From NCBI RefSeq assembly GCF_002920535.1, contig NZ_PQSS01000015.1, positions 61,222 to 125,221 on the forward strand: DNA of 64,000 bases, in the 5' to 3' direction. The position numbers were made by a program, and so were the translations under genes. This document shows, piece after piece, positions 56,775 to 64,000 of the stretch. The notes beneath the pieces were generated by a model. That model ran no database searches. It saw nothing but the letters and a program-made list of their open reading frames with translations, and had not been told where the DNA came from. How positions within the stretch are numbered: position 1 is the first letter of the stretch; every line of letters starts with the position of its first letter. Origin of the DNA: Streptomyces sp. Ru71 (GTDB taxonomy: Bacteria; Actinomycetota; Actinomycetes; Streptomycetales; Streptomycetaceae).

Positions 56775-58739
56775 ATGGGAGTGCGGTTCCCGCACCTGTT
56801 CAGCCCGCTGCGGATAGGCCCGGTGACCATCCGCAACCGGATCCTGTCCTCCGGGCACGACACGGTCCTGGTCCGGGAGGGCGAGGTCACCGAGGAACTG
56901 ATCGCCTATCACGAGGCCCGCGCGCGAGGCGGCGCCGGCCTGATCGTGCTCCAGGTCTCGGGCGTCCACGCATCCGCCCGCTACACCACCCATGTCCTCA
57001 TGGCCACCGACGACACCTGCGTCCCCGGCTACGCAAAGCTCGCGCAGGCGGTGCACCGGCACGGAGCGAAGGTCTTCGGCCAGCTCTTCCACCCCGGCCG
57101 GGAGATCCTGGAGTCGAAGGACGGCAGCGCACCGGTCGCCTGGGCGCCCTCCGCCACCCCGAGCGAACGCTTCCACGTGATGCCTCGCGCCATGACCGAG
57201 CCCGAGATCCACGAAGTCCTCGACGGCTACGGCCAGGCGGCCCGCCGACTGCGCGAGGCCGGGCTCGACGGCGTGGAGGTCGTCGCCAGCCACGGCTACC
57301 TGCCGGCGCAGTTCCTCAACCCCGAGGTGAACGTCCGCGACGACGGCTGGGGCGGCGACCCGCAGCGCCGGCTGCGCTTCCTGCGTGAGGCGCTGCTGAG
57401 CGCGAGGAAGGCGGCAGGAGACGGCTTCGTGGTCGGCCTGCGCATCTCAGGCGACGAACTGAGCCACGACGGCCTCACCGGCGAGCTGGTGCTCCGCACC
57501 GTCACCGAGCTCGACGCCGAGGGACTCGTCGACTACGTCTCGGTGTGCGCGGGCAGCTCGTCCAGCCTGTCTGGGGCCCAGCACATCGCCCCGCCCATGT
57601 CCCAGCCCGCCGGCTACACCGCGCCGCTCGCCGCCGAGGTGCGCGCCGTCGTCGGCGTGCCCGTGATGGTGGCCGGGCGGATCAACCAGCCGCAGGAAGC
57701 CGAGCAGATCCTCGCCGAAGGCCAGGCGGACGCCTGCGCGATGACCAGGGCCCTGATCTGCGACCCGGACCTGCCGGCCAAGGCCGCCGACGGCCGCGCC
57801 GAGGAGATCCGCGCCTGCATCGGCTGCAACCAGGCCTGCATCGGCCACTTCCAGCTCGGCTACCCGATCTCCTGCATCCAGCACCCGGAGACCGGCCGCG
57901 AGCGCCGCTTCGGCGTACTGCCGGCGATCACCCGGCGCAAGAAGGTGCTGGTGGTCGGCGGCGGACCCGCCGGCCTGAAGGCCGCCGCCGTGGCCGCGGC
58001 ACGCGGCCACGAGGTGGAACTGCACGAGGCGGAACGACGCGTCGGCGGTCAGGTGCTCCTCGCCCAACTCCTGCCCGGACGCGCCGAGTTCGGTGGAGCG
58101 ATCACCAATCTCGAAGGCGAGGCACGCCGCGCGGGAGCCCGCATCCTGGTCGGCTCACGGATCGACGGCGCCGCCCTCGCCGCCGCGGCACCGGACGCCG
58201 TGGTGCTCGCCACCGGCGCCCGCCCGCGCCGCCCCCGGCTGGAGCTGATCGACGATCCCGTGGTGCTCGACGCGTGGTCGGTGATCCGCGGCGGCGAGGT
58301 GCCGCGCGGACGGATCGTGGTCGCGGACTGGCGCGGCGACTGGATCGGCCTCGGCGTCGCCCTCCAACTCGCCAGCCTGGGCAGGAAGGTGACGCTGTGC
58401 GTGACGGGCTTCGCCGCGGGCGAGCACCTGCAGCAGTACGTACGCGCCGCCATGCTCGCCCAGGCGGCACGGGCACGGATCGAGATCGTCCCCAACGTGC
58501 GTCTCTACGGCGCCGACAGCGACACCGTGTACCTCCAGCACACGCTCACGGAGGAACCGGTGCTGCTCGAAGGGGTCGCGGGCACCGTCCTCGCGCAGGG
58601 CCACGCCCCGGTCGACGACCTCGACCCCACCGCCCTCGGCATCCCGGCCCACCGGGTCTTCAGCGCCGGGGACCGCGTCACTCCGCGCACCGTGGAGGAG
58701 GCGGTCCTGGAGGGCCTGACGGTGGCGGCCGGGCTGTGA
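56775..58739 (+). CDS. FadH-like NADH:flavin oxidoreductase (OYE plus FAD/Fe-S)
   Basis: A 654-residue multidomain enzyme. Residues 1-340 form an Old Yellow Enzyme FMN barrel (LFSPLRIGPVTIRNRILSS; GQLFHPGREILES). A Cys cluster (CIGCNQACIGHF... and CIQHP, residues about 354-375) binds a 4Fe-4S centre. The rest is an FAD/NAD(P)H domain starting KKVLVVGGGPAGLKAAAVA. This is the architecture of 2,4-dienoyl-CoA reductase, trimethylamine dehydrogenase and related amine demethylases. The expected active-site residues do not settle the substrate. It follows its TetR gene directly. Confidence 0.9.
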   Translation: MGVRFPHLFSPLRIGPVTIRNRILSSGHDTVLVREGEVTEELIAYHEARARGGAGLIVLQVSGVHASARYTTHVLMATDDTCVPGYAKLAQAVHRHGAKVFGQLFHPGREILESKDGSAPVAWAPSATPSERFHVMPRAMTEPEIHEVLDGYGQAARRLREAGLDGVEVVASHGYLPAQFLNPEVNVRDDGWGGDPQRRLRFLREALLSARKAAGDGFVVGLRISGDELSHDGLTGELVLRTVTELDAEGLVDYVSVCAGSSSSLSGAQHIAPPMSQPAGYTAPLAAEVRAVVGVPVMVAGRINQPQEAEQILAEGQADACAMTRALICDPDLPAKAADGRAEEIRACIGCNQACIGHFQLGYPISCIQHPETGRERRFGVLPAITRRKKVLVVGGGPAGLKAAAVAAARGHEVELHEAERRVGGQVLLAQLLPGRAEFGGAITNLEGEARRAGARILVGSRIDGAALAAAAPDAVVLATGARPRRPRLELIDDPVVLDAWSVIRGGEVPRGRIVVADWRGDWIGLGVALQLASLGRKVTLCVTGFAAGEHLQQYVRAAMLAQAARARIEIVPNVRLYGADSDTVYLQHTLTEEPVLLEGVAGTVLAQGHAPVDDLDPTALGIPAHRVFSAGDRVTPRTVEEAVLEGLTVAAGL

Positions 58740-58797
58740 GAACCGGCGGGCCACGAGCGCGGAGCTGTGCCGGTCATCGGTCCACTAGGCTGCGACG

Positions 58798-59559
58798 ATG
58801 GACCAAGTAGCCGACACCGCCGAGAAGTTCGCCCCGTCCGTAGGTCCGGCCGAGGCGAACGACTACGACAGCTTCGCCGAGGCGTACGCGGCGGAGAACG
58901 AGAACAGCCTCGTGAACGCCTACTACGAGCGGCCCGCGATGCTGGCCCTCGCCGGAAACGTGGCCGGCCGGCGGATCCTGGACGCCGGCTGCGGCTCCGG
59001 CCCCCTGTCCGCCGCCCTGCGCGACGCCGGTGCCGTCGTCACCGGCGTCGACGCCAGCGCCGCAATGCTGGCGCTGGCCAGACGGCGGCTCGGTGACGAG
59101 GCCGATCTGCACCTGGCCGACCTGAGCGACCGCCTGCCGTTCGCCGACGGTGCGTTCGACGACGTGGTCGCGTCGCTGGTCCTGCACTACCTGGAGGACT
59201 GGGGACCGACGCTGAACGAGCTACGGCGGGTGCTCAGGCCAGGCGGCCGGCTCATCGCATCGGTGGACCACCCCGTCGTGGCCTACACGATCCAGGATCC
59301 CCGGCCCGACTACTTCGCGACGACCAGCTATACCTTCCACTGGACGTTCGACGGGCGGCCCGTCCCGATGAGGTTCTGGCGCAAGCCGTTGCACGCCATG
59401 GTCGACGCCTTCACCACCGCCGGCTTCCGCCTCGCCGCCCTCAGCGAGCCGCAGCCCGACCCGGCCGCACGCGAACTGTTCCCCGACGGCTTCCAGGACC
59501 TGTCGACCAAACCCAACTTCCTGTTCTTCGTCCTCGATGCCACGCCGTCGGCCGCGTGA
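58798..59559 (+). CDS. class I SAM-dependent methyltransferase
   Basis: A 253-residue methyltransferase. Motif I ILDAGCGSGPLSAALRDAG near residues 60-78, VTGVDASAAMLALARRRLG, and the later DVVASLVLHYLEDW with LRRVLRPGGRLIASV. A TAGGCT box ends seven bases before the ATG and there is no ribosome binding site, so the mRNA is probably leaderless. Substrate unknown. Confidence 0.92.
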   Translation: MDQVADTAEKFAPSVGPAEANDYDSFAEAYAAENENSLVNAYYERPAMLALAGNVAGRRILDAGCGSGPLSAALRDAGAVVTGVDASAAMLALARRRLGDEADLHLADLSDRLPFADGAFDDVVASLVLHYLEDWGPTLNELRRVLRPGGRLIASVDHPVVAYTIQDPRPDYFATTSYTFHWTFDGRPVPMRFWRKPLHAMVDAFTTAGFRLAALSEPQPDPAARELFPDGFQDLSTKPNFLFFVLDATPSAA

Positions 59560-59580
59560 GCGGACGACCCGGGCCGCGGA

Positions 59581-59602
59581 CCCGGACCGTCAGCGGTCCG
59601 GG
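59581..59602. terminator. hairpin between convergent genes
   Basis: Nine-base-pair stem CCCGGACCG / CGGTCCGGG with loop TCAG, after the methyltransferase and overlapping the last codons of the convergent TrmO-like gene. Confidence 0.65.
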
Positions 59603-59994
59603 CCGAGCAGGGGCTTGACGTCCAGAATCGGGGTTCCGTCGAGGGCTTCCAGATGACGGACGTGGACACGTGTCCCGGCGATGGCGACGATATGGACGGT
59701 ATGCACGCCGATCGGGTTCGGGCGGTCGGGTGCGCGCGTGGCGAAGACGCCGGTGAGCGGCCTGGCGGCGTCGCCACGCGGGTGCACGGTGAGCGTGCCG
59801 CGGTCGGCGCGGTCCAGCCAGGTGAGCAGCAGGACGTCGGTGCCCGGGGTCAGGCCCTCCAGGGCGTGGGCGTATCGGTCGTCGAAGACGAGCCAGGCGT
59901 CCGGAGCTCCCTCGTCGGGCTGCCGGGGCGCGGTGCTCCGGTCGGTCAGCGTCGACTCGACGCGCCCGAGGGCCCGCACGGTGTATTCGGTCAA
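59590..59994 (-). CDS. TrmO-like (TsaA) methyltransferase domain protein
   Basis: A 134-residue single-domain protein of the TrmO/TsaA family, which methylates the N6-threonylcarbamoyl-adenosine at position 37 of tRNA. The signature FATRAPDRPNPIGVHTV and the closing LEALDGTPILDVKPL are intact. It lacks the C-terminal extension of Escherichia coli TrmO, as is usual for short actinomycete members, some of which act on other substrates. ATG 59992-59994. Confidence 0.85.
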   Translation of the reverse strand: MTEYTVRALGRVESTLTDRSTAPRQPDEGAPDAWLVFDDRYAHALEGLTPGTDVLLLTWLDRADRGTLTVHPRGDAARPLTGVFATRAPDRPNPIGVHTVHIVAIAGTRVHVRHLEALDGTPILDVKPLLGPDR

Positions 59995-60017
59995 GACTCC
60001 CGCATCCTTCCCCTGGC

Positions 60018-60055
60018 GGGCCCGGTCCAGGACCGGACGATCCTGGACCGGGCCC
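60018..60055. terminator. long hairpin downstream of the AhpD-like gene
   Basis: Fifteen-base-pair perfect stem GGGCCCGGTCCAGGA / TCCTGGACCGGGCCC with an eight-base loop. It lies just past the AhpD-like gene on the minus strand and ahead of the TrmO-like gene. Confidence 0.8.
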
Positions 60056-60065
60056 TTTCAGCCGG

Positions 60066-60545
60066 TCAGTTCTCCAAGCCGGCGAACATACCGGGCTCGT
60101 ACGAACCGCCCGGGTTGTGCACGATCACGTTCATCCGGGTGGCCGCGTTGATCAGAGCGATCAGACAGACCAGCGCACCGACCTCGTCGTCGTCGAAGTG
60201 CTTGCGCACCGCGGCCCACGTCTCGTCGGACACACCGTGGTCGCCGAGCCGGGTGCCCTCCTCGGCGAGCGCCAGCGCGGCCCGCTCGCGGTCCGTGAAA
60301 ACGGTGGTGTGACGCCACGCGGCGACCAGGTTCAGCCGGAGCGCGGACTCACCGGCGGCCGCTGCCTCCTTGGTGTGGATGTCGACGCAGAAACCGCAGC
60401 CGTTGAGCTGGCTGACCCGCAGCTCCACCAGCTCGCGCAGGGTCTTCGGCAGCGTCGACTCGTCCAGGACGATGGAGACGTTGAAGAACCGCTTGGCGAT
60501 CTTCGCGGCGGTCGGGCTGTCGAACATGTTGAAACGGGGTTCCAT
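60066..60545 (-). CDS. AhpD-like carboxymuconolactone decarboxylase family protein
   Basis: A 159-residue protein with the redox CxxC of AhpD-type alkylhydroperoxidases: VSQLNGCGFCVDIHTKEA near residues 45-62, with a His following. RERAALALAEEGTRL is the second family block. It may act as a peroxidase or as a partner of a sigma factor; no such gene is adjacent. GAGGAC precedes the ATG at 60543-60545. Confidence 0.87.
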   Translation of the reverse strand: MEPRFNMFDSPTAAKIAKRFFNVSIVLDESTLPKTLRELVELRVSQLNGCGFCVDIHTKEAAAAGESALRLNLVAAWRHTTVFTDRERAALALAEEGTRLGDHGVSDETWAAVRKHFDDDEVGALVCLIALINAATRMNVIVHNPGGSYEPGMFAGLEN

Positions 60546-60874
60546 GCTGTCCTCACTGGTGAGTTGTGTGCCGTGCGGATCGTCCGCCCGGCGTCGTCGA
60601 CATGGAGATGCCGCCGCCCCGCCCCCTGTGACAGCCGCATGGTGTGACGAAGGCCACCGCCGAGGCGCGTCAACGGCGGGCGTGCCTGCGCAAAGGCCCC
60701 GGAGCGTCAATCGACGGGCTCCTGCTCCTCGGACGGCCCGAAAGCGACGCTTCAGCGGACCTCGAAGCGGTTACAGGGCCGTATGGAGGACATGAACGGG
60801 ACGGGTGCGACAGGGAGGGCAACCTGCTCCCGACGCATCCCCAGCGCACTCCGGTGCAGGAGCGGAGACGAGTG
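60546..60874. other. 329-base divergent intergenic region
   Basis: Promoter region for the AhpD-like gene on the left and the DUF2243 gene on the right. No gene is supported; a short minus-strand frame with RRHLHVDD ahead of the AhpD-like gene was considered and rejected. Confidence 0.5.
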
Positions 60875-61438
60875 ATGGCCACCTCGCTCGGTGAGGCCCG
60901 GGTCGGCATCTCACGACCGGCGAGTATCCAGCTGCCGGGCATCGTGCTCGGAGTGGGCATGGGCGGCTTCGCCGACGGCATCCTGCTGCACCAGCTCCTG
61001 CGGTGGCATCACATGCTCACCAGCACCGACCACGACCGCATCGGCGTGAAGTACTACGACCCGCACACCGTCTCCGGCCTGGAGATGAACACGCTGTGGG
61101 ACGGCGTCTTCCACACCGTGTGCTGGCTCGCCGTCCTGATCGGACTCGGCGTCCTGTACTCCCGGGTGACCCACGACCGGCTGCGGGTGTGGGCGTCCCG
61201 GGTGCTGTGGGGGTGGATGCTCGTCGGCTGGGGTCTGTTCAACCTCGTCGAGGGCCTGCTGGACCATCAGATCCTCGGTATCCACCACGTCCGCGGCGGA
61301 CCGCACCAGGCGTGGTGGGACGCCGCCTTCCTCGTCCTGGGAGCCGTGCTGGTCGCCGGCGGGTACCTGCTCCAGCGCAGCGGCCGGCCCTTCGATCCGA
61401 GCGCCGCCGCGGGCCGGACGGAGGGCGGGCGAGCCTGA
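60875..61438 (+). CDS. DUF2243 family membrane protein
   Basis: A 187-residue membrane protein with four hydrophobic segments. The family signature is GIVLGVGMGGFADGILLHQLL near residue 22, then WDGVFHTVCWLAVLIGLGVL and FNLVEGLLDHQILGIHHVR, with several His residues facing helices. GGAG lies eight bases ahead of the ATG. Its stop overlaps the CtaG-like start, so the two are translationally coupled. Function unknown, but such pairs suggest a link to respiratory metal or cofactor handling. Confidence 0.87.
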   Translation: MATSLGEARVGISRPASIQLPGIVLGVGMGGFADGILLHQLLRWHHMLTSTDHDRIGVKYYDPHTVSGLEMNTLWDGVFHTVCWLAVLIGLGVLYSRVTHDRLRVWASRVLWGWMLVGWGLFNLVEGLLDHQILGIHHVRGGPHQAWWDAAFLVLGAVLVAGGYLLQRSGRPFDPSAAAGRTEGGRA

Positions 61439-62280
61439 TGGGCCACGACATGCACGGCCACGGCCACGGGCACGCGGCGGGCAGCGGCCTGCTGGACACG
61501 CTGCTCCCCATACTCGCCCTCGCGGCCGCCGCCGGAGCGTATGTGCTGCTCGCCCGCAGGGCTCGCCGCCGCAACCCCGTCCTGGGCTGGAGCCGCCGGC
61601 GGACGGGCTGGTTCCTGGCCGGGACCGTCCTGCTCGGCATCGCGCTGCTGCCGCCTGTTGGTCCCTTCGCGCACGAGGACTTCCGCGGCCACATGGCCCA
61701 GCACATGCTCATCGGCATGTACGCGCCGCTCGCACTCGTCCTGGCCGCCCCCGTCACCCTGCTGCTGCGCACCCTTCCGGCGGCCCGCGGCCGGCAGTTG
61801 ACCGCCGTACTGCACAGCCCGCCCGCCCGCGTCGTCGCCCACCCGGCGGTCGCGCTGGCGCTCTCCACGGGCAGCCTCGCCGTGCTGTACTTCACCCCGC
61901 TCTACAACGCGATCACGCCGCATCCGGCAGCGCACTGGCTGCTGCACGCGCACTTCCTGCTGTCCGGGTGCCTGTTCGCCCACGCCATCGCCGGGCCGGA
62001 CCCCGCACCCTCCCGGCCGGGCGTCAAGGCACGGCTCGTGTACCTCGGCGTCGCGATCGCGGCCCACGCGGTGATCTCGCAACTGATGTACGGCGGCTTC
62101 TGGGTGGACATCCACGCCCCCGTCGACCAGGTCCAGGGCGGTGCGGAGATGATGTACTACGGCGGCGACATCGCCGAACTGCTGCTGGCCGCCGCCCTGG
62201 TCACGACGTGGCGCTCCGACCACCGGCGCCCTGCCGCCGTGGATGCCGTCGCCCCGCGGGGAGCGTCGGCATCGGCCTGA
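61438..62280 (+). CDS. cytochrome c oxidase assembly protein, CtaG/Caa3 family
   Basis: A 280-residue membrane protein with about seven helices. The N-terminus is His-rich (MGHDMHGHGHGHAAG), suggesting metal binding. FRGHMAQHMLIGMYAPLALVL, HWLLHAHFLLSGCLFAHAIAG and a late QVQGGAEMMYYGGDIAELLLA match PF09678 CtaG-type proteins associated with caa3 oxidases (core: HMAQHMLIG). Overlaps the DUF2243 stop by one base (TGATG). No oxidase subunits are nearby. Confidence 0.87.
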   Translation: MGHDMHGHGHGHAAGSGLLDTLLPILALAAAAGAYVLLARRARRRNPVLGWSRRRTGWFLAGTVLLGIALLPPVGPFAHEDFRGHMAQHMLIGMYAPLALVLAAPVTLLLRTLPAARGRQLTAVLHSPPARVVAHPAVALALSTGSLAVLYFTPLYNAITPHPAAHWLLHAHFLLSGCLFAHAIAGPDPAPSRPGVKARLVYLGVAIAAHAVISQLMYGGFWVDIHAPVDQVQGGAEMMYYGGDIAELLLAAALVTTWRSDHRRPAAVDAVAPRGASASA

Positions 62281-62334
62281 CGGCGGACACCGAGTTCCTC
62301 GACGAGCGACCTGCCGAGCCCTACCCGGCCCGGA

Positions 62335-62883
62335 TCACGCCTGCGCCGCCGCCTTCGCGAGCTCGGCCAGCACACCGGCCAGTTGCGCACGGGCCTCCGG
62401 ATCGGCGAGCACACCGTTCTCGCCTTTCGCTCCGTGGTTCACCGGGAGCTTCACACAGGCCGCGTCGACGATGTGGGCGCCGGTGTACCCCAGCACCGTC
62501 CGCAGGGTGGCCTCCGCGCCCTGGCCTCGGCCCGGCGCGGCGGCGTTGACCCAGGCGACCGGTTTGTCGCAGATCTCGGTGCCGCCGACCGTCCAGTCGA
62601 GCAGGTTCTTGAACGATCCCGGCAGCGTGCCCGCGTACTCCGGCGTGCAGATGAGGACTCCGGCCGCCTGGCCGATCGCGGCACGCAGGCCGGCCACCGG
62701 AGCGGCCAAGGGCTCGGCGTCGTCGTCCGGGTTGAAGTGGGGCAGGCCGGCCAGGCCGTCGTACAGGACGGCACGCACCTCCACGGACGGCGCCACCTCC
62801 AGCGCGGTGCGCAGAACGGCCTCATTCGTGGAGCCTTTTCGCAGGCTTCCCGACAGCAGAAGAATCTCCGGTAGCGCAGACAT
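62335..62883 (-). CDS. NADPH-dependent FMN reductase
   Basis: A 182-residue flavodoxin-like reductase. FMN-phosphate loop ILLLSGSLRKGSTNEAVLRT at residues about 8-27, and the second loop GVLICTPEYAGTLPGSFKNLLDWTVGG (core TPEYAGTLPGSFKNLLDW). These enzymes reduce FMN, quinones or azo compounds. ATG 62881-62883. Convergent with the CtaG-like gene. Confidence 0.92.
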   Translation of the reverse strand: MSALPEILLLSGSLRKGSTNEAVLRTALEVAPSVEVRAVLYDGLAGLPHFNPDDDAEPLAAPVAGLRAAIGQAAGVLICTPEYAGTLPGSFKNLLDWTVGGTEICDKPVAWVNAAAPGRGQGAEATLRTVLGYTGAHIVDAACVKLPVNHGAKGENGVLADPEARAQLAGVLAELAKAAAQA

Positions 62884-62988
62884 CCGCCCAACCTACCGTC
62901 ACCGGACGGGGGTTCGAGCGGAACCGGGTCGCAGGGGTCGGCGTCACCCCTGGAGACCGCAAGATCAAGAGTTCCGGAGGACCCACCC

Positions 62989-63612
62989 ATGGCCGGCACG
63001 CAGGCCCGCTATCTGTACCTCACCCGGCACGGGGAGGCTTCGCCGGACGAGAGCGAGCTGACGGAGGCGGGCCGGCGCCAGGCCGCCCTCCTGGGGCGAC
63101 GGCTGCGCGGCGTCCCGCTGACGGCGATCCATCACGGACCGCTCGCCCGCGCCGAACAGACCGCACGGCTGGTCGCCGAACAGCTCGACGACGTCCCTCT
63201 GCGGCGTTCCGAGGAGGCCGGCGACTATGTGCCCTACCGGCCGGCGCGTGATGAGCTGCCGCCGGAGGCGGCCGACACGCTGCTGGGCTTCCTGAACCAG
63301 TTCCCGGCCGAGGAAGACCGGCTGGGCGCCGAGCTCGCGGCGGCGGCACTCGCGCGGTTCACCGGTCCCGTCGCCGACGACGAGCCGCGCCACGAACTGC
63401 TCGTCACCCACAACTTCCTCACCGGCTGGCTCCTCCGCGCGGCCCTCGACGCCCCGAAGTGGCGCTGGCTGGGCATCAACCACGCCAACGCGGCGCTGAC
63501 CGTCCTCCGCTACGCGCCCGGCCGCGCCGCGGACGTCCTCCTCTTCAACGACACCGGCCACCTTTCTGCCGAGCTCCGCTGGACGGGCTTCCCGCCCGAG
63601 CTCCACGTCTAG
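62989..63612 (+). CDS. histidine phosphatase family protein
   Basis: A 207-residue phosphoglycerate-mutase-like phosphatase. The catalytic LTRHGEASPDESELTEAG gives the phosphorylated His near residue 14; the second His is in ELLVTHNFLTGWLLR. The closing GINHANAALTVLRY is typical of a Streptomyces subgroup. Its stop overlaps the stop of the convergent HEAT-repeat gene (CTAG). Confidence 0.9.
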   Translation: MAGTQARYLYLTRHGEASPDESELTEAGRRQAALLGRRLRGVPLTAIHHGPLARAEQTARLVAEQLDDVPLRRSEEAGDYVPYRPARDELPPEAADTLLGFLNQFPAEEDRLGAELAAAALARFTGPVADDEPRHELLVTHNFLTGWLLRAALDAPKWRWLGINHANAALTVLRYAPGRAADVLLFNDTGHLSAELRWTGFPPELHV

Positions 63613-64000
63613 GACCCCTCCGTCCGGCGGCGCCAGTGGTAGCGCCAGTGCTCCGACACACGGTGGTCGTCCTCGAAGCCGGGACCCAGCGGGCCGACCC
63701 GTTCGTAGGCCTGATCGGTGCGGGGGTCGTCGCGGCGGGCGAGGGCGCAGGCGGCCTCAAGCCGCAGCAGCTGGTTGTCGTCGTCCAGCAGGTCGAGGAA
63801 GGCTTCCGTGACGGCGGCTGTCCGGTCGAGGGAGACGGAGAGGGATTCGGCGGCACCGGCCCGCACGCCGAGGTCGGTGTCCCGCACCAGGGTGAGCAGG
63901 GCTTCCCGGATCGCCGGGGCAGTTCACGTGGCTCGGCGAAGACCCGGGCGGTGACACCGCGAACGCCGGGGTCGGGATCGCGCGCCAGGGTGAGCAGGGT
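63609..64000 (-). pseudogene. HEAT-repeat protein gene with frameshift (5' end outside window)
   Basis: The visible part reads LLTLARDPDPGVRGVTARVF and EPRELP in one frame, then AIREALLTLVRDTDLGVRAG and LLDDDNQLLRLEAACALARRDDP in another, ending HWRYHWRRR. These are consecutive HEAT repeats with the usual DPDPGVR motif. The switch lies at a run of C residues (63915-63919), so a one-base indel or a base-calling error is likely. The start is beyond the right edge. Confidence 0.65.

Noticed and set aside
60570..60673. Possible leader peptide with RRHLHVDD ahead of the AhpD-like gene
   Set aside because: The frame lacks Cys codons at the end, runs into the downstream gene, and has no defined promoter spacing, unlike the peptide at 45093-45164.

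Overview
The window comes from the chromosome of a high-GC actinomycete, almost certainly a Streptomyces. Third codon positions are nearly always G or C, GTG and TTG starts are common, many genes overlap by four bases (ATGA), and the families are typical of the genus: an MmyB-type regulator, a PF04672 methyltransferase, DUF5133, an ECF41 sigma factor and a helicase with Helicase-Associated repeats. I saw no rRNA, tRNA, CRISPR array, insertion sequence or phage genes. The content is accessory or catabolic, as in a Streptomyces chromosome arm.

Layout. 1-5.0 kb: a partial cupin, a carboxymuconolactone decarboxylase, an MmyB-type regulator, a RibD-like reductase and catalase-peroxidase katG. 5.2-12.5 kb: a tight three-gene operon (two-TM protein with a soluble domain, SIR2-like protein, polytopic membrane protein, both junctions overlapping ATGA) faces a divergent HTH gene with an apparent frameshift and a membrane-anchored HTH protein. 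This has the architecture of an NAD-linked immune or signalling locus and is the best candidate for something undescribed. 12.5-25.7 kb: a catabolic regulon of amine oxidase, XRE-TetR fusion regulator, two APC permeases and a five-gene operon (acyl-CoA dehydrogenase, ThDP decarboxylase, amino-acid dehydrogenase, acyl-CoA synthetase, SDR), tied together by five copies of one 18-bp operator. 25.7-28.6 kb: aldo/keto reductase and FAD oxidoreductase under a divergent TetR whose operators and promoters can be read directly.

28.6-45 kb: mostly single genes: a NADAR protein, carbonyl-reductase-like SDR with LysR, hydrolase, HA-repeat helicase, sirtuin, methyltransferase, MerR with an erythromycin-esterase-like enzyme, remnants of a deleted regulator/SDR pair with a perfect 27-bp palindrome, an epimerase-ECF41 operon with its cognate promoter, a PAP2 phosphatase and an unknown protein. 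45-49.2 kb: a sulfonate/taurine-type ABC importer and TauD-like dioxygenase, preceded by a leaderless Cys-ending leader peptide. 50.5-58.7 kb: a ROK-regulated sugar ABC importer with a Gfo/Idh/MocA oxidoreductase, then a TetR and a FadH-like flavo-iron-sulfur reductase. 58.8-64 kb: methyltransferase, TrmO-like protein, AhpD-like protein, DUF2243/CtaG membrane pair, FMN reductase, histidine phosphatase and the end of a HEAT-repeat gene with a frameshift.

The genes were assigned by reading motifs and context only. No database search was possible, so family calls rest on recognised motifs, and substrates are mostly inferred or left open.
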